A stretch of 64,000 nucleotides of DNA from Lycocorax pyrrhopterus obiensis. Taxonomy: Eukaryota > Chordata > Aves > Passeriformes > Paradisaeidae. A program made the position numbers and the translations under genes. Location: the NCBI GenBank assembly GCA_014706295.1, contig JACSVZ010000039.1, forward strand, positions 992,001 through 1,056,000, read 5' to 3'. Positions 61,801 to 64,000 of this stretch are shown here, piece after piece; position 1 is the stretch's first letter, and every line of letters begins with the position of its first letter. Under the pieces are notes generated by a model. The model did no database searches and was not told the origin of the DNA. It saw nothing but the letters and a program-made list of their open reading frames with translations.

Positions 61801-63820
61801 TTCCTTTCAAACTACATAAAGGATCATGTAGCCCAAATCATACATGAATATCTGCTCTCATTTCCTTCTCTGCTCTCTTTTCCTAGTTTTGTCCACTTTT
61901 TTTTTTCTTTTCCTTTCTGGATTCATACATCTTACTGGGACTGTTTCCTGACAAGATCAGGATTTGTATCCCACGGTCTGCTTCTCATCTTTTGCTTTCT
62001 GAGGTTTTTGCCCCATGGTACACAAGAAACAGGCTCCATGAGGCAAGACAGGTGGATGCAGCCCTCCTCCTCCTCATCATCCCATCAGTACAAGCTGGGT
62101 TGAGGGGTTGAGCACTGGGTTAAAATCACTCTTTCTGGGTCTTTTTTTTTTCCTTTCATTTCTAGTAAGAAGCAGAGAAGGGGAAAGGAGAAGCAGACTT
62201 GTGTAACAGCTGTCTCTGATTTGGGCCTTCCCATGAATGTCAGCAGGGTCCTTTTCCCTTAATCTCACAGAGGCATCCCTTACTAATATTTAAAAAACAA
62301 AACAAAAACCCCAGCAAGCCTTCCCAATGTTAACATACCACAAAACAAAGAAACTTACACAAGCAAAAAAAAAAAAAAAAACACCACAAACCCTGTAAGC
62401 ATATCTTGTCTTTGGAATATGACACTATTTCTACATTGCAGGTCTTAATACTGTGCAATGTTCAATAACCCCATCCCTCTGTCCTGTCCTAAATTATGTG
62501 TTTAAGATCATTACAGTTGAAATTATCTCTCACACATAAGGCTGTTGCACGGGATCCATGAGTATGATGCTAGCACTCATGACAAAAACAGGATAAAAAT
62601 GTCCAAATGTGAAAATCCTTGTCAGTGAGATGAAAATAAAACCACAGCTTAACAGAGATGGGGTAAATAAGCGCAGAAGTCAACATGAACTTGCATGCTT
62701 GCTGTGTCCTGTACAGGAAGAAGGCTGTGTGTCCTTTCATGCTGGACACATCCTCCTATTAACACACCCAAGTGACAGGCCAGTAAATGTGAGCTGTTTT
62801 CTCTGGCTGCCACAAGCACTGCCAAGGCCCTCTGGGGTGATGCTTCAGTAAATAATTTACCCATCCTTTACAGCTGATCGGGCAGACCCCTGCAAATTCA
62901 TGGCATGTGACAAGTTTTCTGAATGCGTAATGAACGAGTGGACAAAAGAGGCCGACTGCCTTTGCAAGCCTGGCTACGCCAGCCAGGACGGGCTGCCCTG
63001 CCGGAGCCTGTGCGAGCTGGAGCCCCATCTCTGTGTCAACGGTGGGAGATGTGAGCTGGTTCCAGGAAGAGGAGCTGTCTGCAGGTAAACAGATGGTGAT
63101 TGACATGAATTCAGCCCCCTGGTAATGTGCATTGCATGAACAAGAAGGGTTGAGCTTATACTTTCCAACAGCATGAATTACGCTAATAAGCCAAAACCTC
63201 GACATTCAGATGCTGTAAGTCACACTACAAATACCCTTCTAAAGTATTAATAGTCTCACCATAGATAAATCCATTTCTGCCTGTTAGCATACACAGAACA
63301 TCATGATCTAGTTATTTTTAAAGATGCTTCAGAAATTTATTAGAAATTCAGCATCACTGGCAGAGATGACATACACAAAAGCATTCATGCCTTTCAGACT
63401 TCCAAATACACTTTGGAAAAATGAAATAACACATTCACAGTTTTGCTATCGATTACATGGTAGCATTTTAAGAAATTTTAAGAAATTACACTTTTCTAAG
63501 ATGCATTAAAAAGGAAATCTTTATTCATATAGACACAGCTATGAAGACTACTGTGATTCCAGACCATCCAATAAAGCACATGGAGGCTGAGGCTGCTTTC
63601 AGGGCTTTCTGGGAAGGACTTGAAGATTAGCAGCTCTTCCTCACCGCAAATATATTCCCTAAGGATTTTTAAATGGAATTATCTTAAGTCAATATTGAGA
63701 AGTACACAGTACCTGAGCATATTAACTCTTTTACAAAGTATCAAGTTTCTTCTCATTGTAAGACCAGACAATTCAGAGCATTATGTGAGACTGTATAATC
63801 GACTGTCACGCAGCAGCTGA
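13787..63820 (+). CDS. IMPG1: IMPG1, interphotoreceptor matrix proteoglycan 1 (whole gene, 16 coding exons)
   Basis: Secreted proteoglycan/glycoprotein of the interphotoreceptor matrix, which surrounds rod and cone outer segments; human IMPG1 variants cause vitelliform macular dystrophy and retinitis pigmentosa (established knowledge). Sixteen GT-AG exons join in a single frame to 918 codons plus stop, against about 800 residues in human; the excess is mainly in the mucin-like region. Domain order read from the translation: signal peptide 1-20, basic segment with R67-T-K-R70, conserved Cys block 81-156, SEA1 about 229-350, Ser/Thr/Pro-rich region about 375-715, SEA2 about 719-829, EGF 836-872, partial EGF 876-899, tail 900-918. 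The blocks [26 protein letters not shown] and [13 protein letters not shown] match IMPG1 rather than IMPG2, and no transmembrane helix follows the EGF region, unlike IMPG2. Exons 1-15 are firm; exon 16 is tentative. The transcription start and poly(A) site are not located. Confidence 0.95.
13854..26482 (+). other. IMPG1: IMPG1 intron 1
   Basis: A 12.6-kb AT-rich intron with GT-AG ends. An A-rich run lies at 16,546-16,570. I find no CR1 copy and no second gene; the many short open frames lack codon-use or homology support. Confidence 0.7.
26483..26716 (+). CDS. IMPG1: IMPG1 exon 2: basic N-terminal segment (residues 23-100)
   Basis: A 234-nt exon, phase 1 to phase 1, with acceptor TATTTTTTACAG and donor GTAAGA. 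Residues 58-87 (from [10 protein letters not shown] through [10 protein letters not shown]) are the strongest match to mammalian IMPG1. R67-T-K-R70 followed by Ser fits a proprotein-convertase (furin-type) site, and the segment is very basic (K50, R51, R53, R58, R59, R67, K69, R70). The first 30 residues of the exon are poorly conserved and Ser/Thr-rich. Confidence 0.95.
26717..29556 (+). other. IMPG1: IMPG1 intron 2
   Basis: A 2.8-kb intron. Its first 500 bases hold an unexplained 92-codon open stretch with a following AATAAA and A-run, listed separately. The remainder is AT-rich with nothing recognised. Confidence 0.7.
26860..27209 (+). other. Unexplained open frame with AATAAA: alternative terminal exon or retrocopy fragment
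   Basis: The + frame is open for 92 codons, from 26860 to TAG at 27136-27138. The protein-like product contains [20 protein letters not shown] and then [21 protein letters not shown] do not recognise it. AATAAA follows at 27170-27175 and a run of seven A at about 27,203. An AG at 26883-26884 would splice exon 2 into this frame in the right phase (Gly-Phe-Lys-Ile-Asp). Both a short IMPG1 3' end and a 5'-truncated mRNA retrocopy fit. Chance openness is also possible, as other frames this long occur in the window. Confidence 0.3.
29557..29723 (+). CDS. IMPG1: IMPG1 exon 3: conserved cysteine block (residues 101-156)
   Basis: Acceptor TTCTTACTCAG, donor GTAAGG. It encodes the highly conserved stretch [20 protein letters not shown] and continues to [17 protein letters not shown]. 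Cys102, Cys130 and Cys136, with Cys81 from exon 2, are candidates for paired disulfides. N143-F-S is an N-glycosylation sequon shared with the mammalian protein. The exon ends on a complete codon (phase 0). Intron 3 behind it is only 207 bp and holds nothing else that I can see. Confidence 0.96.
29931..29959 (+). CDS. IMPG1: IMPG1 exon 4: 29-nt small exon (residues 157-165)
   Basis: Acceptor CTTTTTGCAG at 29921-29930, donor GTAAGT at 29960. It encodes RVKHRTFQE, ending with two bases of an Arg codon completed by exon 5. It aligns with the RIKQRSFPDRKDE stretch of mammalian IMPG1. The basic spacing K159 to K167 (seven residues between) resembles RHAMM-type B-X7-B hyaluronan-binding motifs; that function is inference. 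Confidence 0.92.
29960..32331 (+). other. IMPG1: IMPG1 intron 4
   Basis: A 2.4-kb intron, AT-rich, with GTAAGT donor. Nothing recognised in it. Confidence 0.7.
32332..32399 (+). CDS. IMPG1: IMPG1 exon 5: linker (residues 166-188)
   Basis: Acceptor GATTGATAG, donor GTAAAA. It encodes (R)[31 protein letters not shown] is identical to the mammalian sequence. It has phase 2 at the start and phase 1 at the end, consistent with both neighbours. The segment is charged and predicted unstructured. Confidence 0.92.
32400..33441 (+). other. IMPG1: IMPG1 intron 5
   Basis: A 1.0-kb intron; the last 200 bases before exon 6 are less AT-rich. No other feature seen. Confidence 0.7.
33442..33518 (+). CDS. 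IMPG1: IMPG1 exon 6: linker before SEA1 (residues 189-214)
   Basis: Acceptor CCCCCCCGCAG, donor GTGAGG. It encodes [26 protein letters not shown] (positions given as 189-214). The LLNEI..NDTK.P pattern matches mammalian IMPG1. N-G-T and N-D-T are N-glycosylation sequons. The Ser/Pro/Thr content suggests O-glycosylation. Confidence 0.92.
33519..34573 (+). other. IMPG1: IMPG1 intron 6 with GC-richer segment
   Basis: A 1.05-kb intron. Positions about 33,840-34,110 are distinctly GC-richer and happen to be open for over 110 codons on both strands; neither translation resembles a known protein. I treat this as a compositional effect rather than a gene. Confidence 0.6.
34574..34720 (+). CDS. IMPG1: IMPG1 exon 7: first half of SEA domain 1 (residues 215-263)
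   Basis: A 49-codon exon in phase 0 at both ends. Acceptor TTTCTTTTCCAG, donor GTAGGG. After an acidic lead-in, [17 protein letters not shown] is the first beta strand of a SEA domain, followed by [15 protein letters not shown], the start of its first helix. The same strand-helix arrangement recurs in exon 13 for SEA2. Confidence 0.95.
34721..35987 (+). other. IMPG1: IMPG1 intron 7
   Basis: A 1.3-kb AT-rich intron. A 74-codon open frame at 35340-35564 lacks homology that I can recognise and has no good splice context. Confidence 0.65.
35988..36046 (+). CDS. IMPG1: IMPG1 exon 8: SEA1 helix and beta strand (residues 264-282)
   Basis: Acceptor GGTTTTCTAG, donor GTAAGT. It encodes [19 protein letters not shown] plus two bases (AA) of the next codon. 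It aligns with the mammalian QKIFKKLPGFKKIHVLGF segment. Reading through the donor would hit TAA at once, so the phase-2 exit is secure. Confidence 0.94.
36047..37771 (+). other. IMPG1: IMPG1 intron 8
   Basis: A 1.7-kb intron ending in the weak microexon acceptor; the last 60 bases are pyrimidine-rich until the purine-rich final 17 bases. Nothing else recognised. Confidence 0.65.
37772..37792 (+). CDS. IMPG1: IMPG1 exon 9: 21-nt microexon in the SEA1 hairpin (residues 283-289)
   Basis: Between a pyrimidine-rich stretch ending in AG at 37770-37771 and a GTAATC donor at 37793 lie 21 nt that, in the phase left by exon 8, read K-Q-K-K-E-K-D and begin a Gly completed by exon 10. This matches the mammalian GFRPKKEKDGSSST almost residue for residue, so it is very unlikely to be chance. 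The acceptor is weak: 17 mostly purine bases separate the pyrimidine tract from the AG. Skipping would keep the frame. Two TAG (UAG) triplets lie at 37819 and 37827, just downstream of the donor. Confidence 0.88.
37793..39209 (+). other. IMPG1: IMPG1 intron 9
   Basis: A 1.4-kb AT-rich intron with GTAATC donor. TAG triplets at 37819 and 37827 lie close to the microexon. No repeat or coding segment recognised. Confidence 0.65.
39210..39463 (+). CDS. IMPG1: IMPG1 exon 10: end of SEA1 and start of linker (residues 290-374)
   Basis: Acceptor CCCCCTTGCAG, donor GTCAGT. It begins (G)[16 protein letters not shown], a SEA beta strand, then an acidic linker ([18 protein letters not shown]) and [20 protein letters not shown]. 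That last part matches the mammalian [20 protein letters not shown], followed by the shared GT.QFTD motif. The exon enters in phase 2 and leaves in phase 1 with 84 full codons between. Confidence 0.95.
39464..40903 (+). other. IMPG1: IMPG1 intron 10
   Basis: A 1.4-kb AT-rich intron. It ends with a CT dinucleotide run (40871-40884) and T-run that form a strong polypyrimidine tract. Confidence 0.7.
40904..40980 (+). CDS. IMPG1: IMPG1 exon 11: linker into mucin region (residues 375-400)
   Basis: The acceptor is preceded by a CT microsatellite and a T-run (40871-40900) and ends in TTTGCAG; the donor is GTAGGT. It encodes [20 protein letters not shown] and then LAGPDL. Similarity to mammals is weak apart from the leading Glu after FTD. 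The frame is open and the phases (1 to 0) fit both neighbours. Confidence 0.88.
41375..41709 (+). mobile_element. CR1 LINE fragment, forward orientation
   Basis: Inside intron 11. It follows the avian CR1 3' region in sense: CCAGTATCCGAAGGGGGCCT, GTGACAGGACAAGG, TACTGTGAGGGTGGTGAGAC, then the terminal GAGCTCTAAGGTCCCTTCC and a TATGATTCC end. It is 5'-truncated, with no open frame of its own. It occupies much of the 834-bp intron and ends about 105 bases before exon 12. Confidence 0.92.
41815..42316 (+). CDS. IMPG1: IMPG1 exon 12: mucin-like Ser/Thr/Pro region (residues 401-567)
   Basis: A 502-nt exon with acceptor CTTTTTCAG and donor GTAAGA. The product is rich in Ser, Thr, Pro, Glu and Asp with no cysteine, typical of an O-glycosylated, extended stalk. 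It ends DSLSGQ, a Ser-Gly dipeptide close to acidic residues and so a possible glycosaminoglycan site. Sequence conservation in this region is low across vertebrates; placement rests on frame, splice sites and composition. Confidence 0.92.
46538..46561 (+). other. IMPG1: Candidate 24-nt cassette microexon of IMPG1
   Basis: A strong acceptor (TTTGTTTTAATTGTAG) and strong donor (CCAG|GTAAAT) enclose 24 nt that are phase 1 to phase 1, so insertion between exons 12 and 13 keeps the frame and adds eight residues around A-N-K-L-Y-N-P. No homologous segment is known to me, so this is a splice-signal prediction only. Confidence 0.25.
50036..50073 (+). repeat. Degenerate TATC/ATATCT simple repeat
   Basis: Imperfect units of TATC and ATATCT interrupted by CC; low complexity. 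Confidence 0.85.
51284..51385 (+). other. IMPG1: Candidate alternative terminal exon of IMPG1
   Basis: A very good acceptor (GTTTGTCTTTTCTGTTTTAG) ends at 51283. Joined to exon 12 in phase 1 it would add [10 protein letters not shown] and stop at TAA 51313-51315, with AATAAA at 51361-51366. The product would end after the first part of the mucin-like region and lack SEA2 and EGF. The 3' end coordinate is approximate. Splice and poly(A) signals are seen; use of them is inference. Confidence 0.3.
53175..53213 (+). other. IMPG1: Candidate 39-nt cassette exon of IMPG1
   Basis: Acceptor TTTATTTCTTCAGTCATTGCAG and donor GTAAAG enclose 39 nt, phase 1 to 1, encoding [13 protein letters not shown] plus one base. 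It would fit between exons 12 and 13 and contribute an N-glycosylation sequon in the mucin-like region. No homology support available to me. Confidence 0.3.
54013..54033 (+). repeat. GACA simple repeat
   Basis: About five units of ACAG in a short tract. Confidence 0.85.
55391..55640 (-). mobile_element. CR1 LINE fragment, reverse orientation
   Basis: The reverse complement of a CR1 3' end: ATTCATAGAATAATTTGG, TGGAAGGGACCTTTAAAGG and CATCTAGTTCAACC, followed by the CACCACCTCTCC and CAACAGGTTCCAGTG blocks. It is 5'-truncated after about 250 bases. Confidence 0.93.
55756..56273 (+). mobile_element. CR1 LINE fragment, forward orientation
   Basis: Sense CR1 3' region, about 520 bases: CAGCTCTGGGTCCCCC, GGAGAGGGCCATGAAGATAG, GGAGAGCTGGGCTTGTTGAG, GTGACAGGACAAGGGAGAAT and TACTGTGAGGGTGATGAGGC are hallmark blocks. 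It ends near ACCATTGTGTGATTG. With the preceding reverse copy it makes an inverted pair in intron 12, about 1.9 kb before exon 13. Confidence 0.93.
56274..58198 (+). other. IMPG1: IMPG1 intron 12, 3' part
   Basis: AT-rich sequence leading to the exon 13 acceptor. A TA-rich stretch lies near 56,735-56,760. Nothing else recognised. Confidence 0.65.
58199..58764 (+). CDS. IMPG1: IMPG1 exon 13: mucin-like region, then first half of SEA domain 2 (residues 568-756)
   Basis: Acceptor GTTTCCTGCAG, donor GTGGGT. Residues 568-705 are Ser/Thr/Pro-rich with two good Ser-Gly sites in acidic context (S578-G579 after EELES, S685-G686 after YEGEQG) and sequon N600-V-S. From about residue 705 the sequence is strongly IMPG1-like: [20 protein letters not shown], then [20 protein letters not shown] and a helix ending QQFMQL. 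The 3' part (58,380-58,700) is clearly more GC-rich than the surrounding introns. Confidence 0.96.
58765..59539 (+). other. IMPG1: IMPG1 intron 13
   Basis: A 775-bp intron splitting the SEA2 domain at a phase-0 boundary after Gln-Leu. No other feature seen. Confidence 0.75.
59540..59759 (+). CDS. IMPG1: IMPG1 exon 14: second half of SEA domain 2 (residues 757-829)
   Basis: Acceptor CTGTTTTGCAG, donor GTAAGA. It encodes [20 protein letters not shown], then [13 protein letters not shown], then the helix [15 protein letters not shown]779-S780-V-I-V matches the G-S-V-V-V autoproteolysis motif of SEA domains. Sequons: N764-L-T, N778-G-S and one N-I-T. It enters in phase 0 and leaves in phase 1, reading into exon 15 as Glu-Pro-Ala. 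Confidence 0.97.
59760..62873 (+). other. IMPG1: IMPG1 intron 14
   Basis: A 3.1-kb AT-rich intron with an A-run of about 17 at 62,367-62,383. No CR1 copy or coding segment recognised. Confidence 0.7.
62874..63084 (+). CDS. IMPG1: IMPG1 exon 15: EGF domain plus partial second EGF (residues 830-899)
   Basis: Acceptor CATCCTTTACAG, donor GTAAAC. Cysteines 836, 841, 847, 858, 860 and 872 have the classical EGF spacing C-x4-C-x5-C-x10-C-x-C-x11-C. Four more (876, 883, 889, 899) look like the first half of a second [21 protein letters not shown] being typical. By memory the human protein is shorter and loses cysteines here. The exon is GC-rich and ends with two bases of an Arg codon. Confidence 0.95.
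63085..63762 (+). other. IMPG1: IMPG1 intron 15 (if exon 16 is real)
   Basis: A 678-bp AT-rich segment between the firm exon 15 donor and the proposed exon 16 acceptor. Nothing else recognised. Confidence 0.5.
63763..63820 (+). CDS. IMPG1: IMPG1 exon 16: probable terminal coding exon (residues 900-918, stop)
   Basis: An acceptor TTTCTTCTCATTGTAAG ends at 63762. In the phase left by exon 15 the following bases give R-P-D-N-S-E-H, then [12 protein letters not shown] and TGA. Mammalian IMPG1 continues after the last Cys-Arg with LPDHSEN and a longer tail, so the PD-x-SE match supports this as the orthologous exon with a shortened tail. It has no cysteines and no membrane segment. With it the exon lengths total an exact multiple of three. 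No AATAAA is seen between 63,820 and the window end. The true last exon could instead lie beyond the window. Confidence 0.55.
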
Positions 63821-64000
63821 CCAGCCATGTACATAAGCAAGAATCAAGTTACAATTCTTGCATTTGTTTTTTGTCTCTTAATACTTTGACTTGATTAATG
63901 ATACATCTTTTACCTTACTTAGGATTAACATCAAAAAATAAGACCACTGGACAAATTATTCAAATTATTCACTGTAACAACCCAACTGCCAAAATTAATT

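Noticed and set aside
1..64000. Bacterial-type features (operons, CRISPR arrays, riboswitches), tRNA or rRNA genes.
   Set aside because: The sequence is a vertebrate locus with introns and LINEs; I saw no repeat-spacer array, no tRNA-like A and B boxes in a cloverleaf, and no rRNA sequence.

Overview
The window is nuclear DNA from a bird. Three things show this: truncated CR1 LINE 3' ends in both orientations, overall AT-rich and repeat-poor introns with few other mobile elements, and a single vertebrate gene whose exons encode recognisable protein. The gene is IMPG1 (interphotoreceptor matrix proteoglycan 1, also called SPACR), on the + strand. It spans about 13,787 to 63,820, so its coding part is probably complete here. 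I cannot name the species.

Layout. Positions 1-13,777 are upstream intergenic DNA with no convincing gene. They hold one CR1 relic, an AAT microsatellite, a MIR-like SINE relic, a 22-bp tandem duplication and some candidate retinal regulatory motifs. From 13,787 I could place 16 coding exons that join in one frame: 13787-13853, 26483-26716, 29557-29723, 29931-29959, 32332-32399, 33442-33518, 34574-34720, 35988-36046, 37772-37792 (a 21-nt microexon), 39210-39463, 40904-40980, 41815-42316, 58199-58764, 59540-59759, 62874-63084 and 63763-63820. All introns are GT-AG. The exon lengths sum to 2,757 nt, that is 918 residues plus a stop. The last, short exon is the least certain. Intron 1 (12.6 kb) and intron 12 (15.9 kb) are the large ones. 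Intron 12 carries two head-to-head CR1 fragments and several unproven alternative-exon candidates.

Predicted protein, in order: signal peptide; basic N-terminal segment with a furin-like R-T-K-R site; conserved Cys-rich block; SEA domain 1 (the microexon lies in its beta-hairpin); long Ser/Thr/Pro-rich mucin-like region with Ser-Gly dipeptides in acidic context; SEA domain 2 with an intact G-S-V-I-V motif; one complete EGF domain and a four-cysteine partial one; a short C-terminal tail with no membrane segment. This fits a secreted proteoglycan or glycoprotein of the matrix around photoreceptor outer segments.

Nothing in the window looks like a wholly new system. The points most worth checking are the microexon in the SEA1 loop, two possible alternative terminal exons with AATAAA signals (about 26.9-27.2 kb and 51.3 kb), two frame-preserving candidate exons in intron 12, a MAF-type element about 0.7 kb upstream of the start codon, and the short C-terminal exon.
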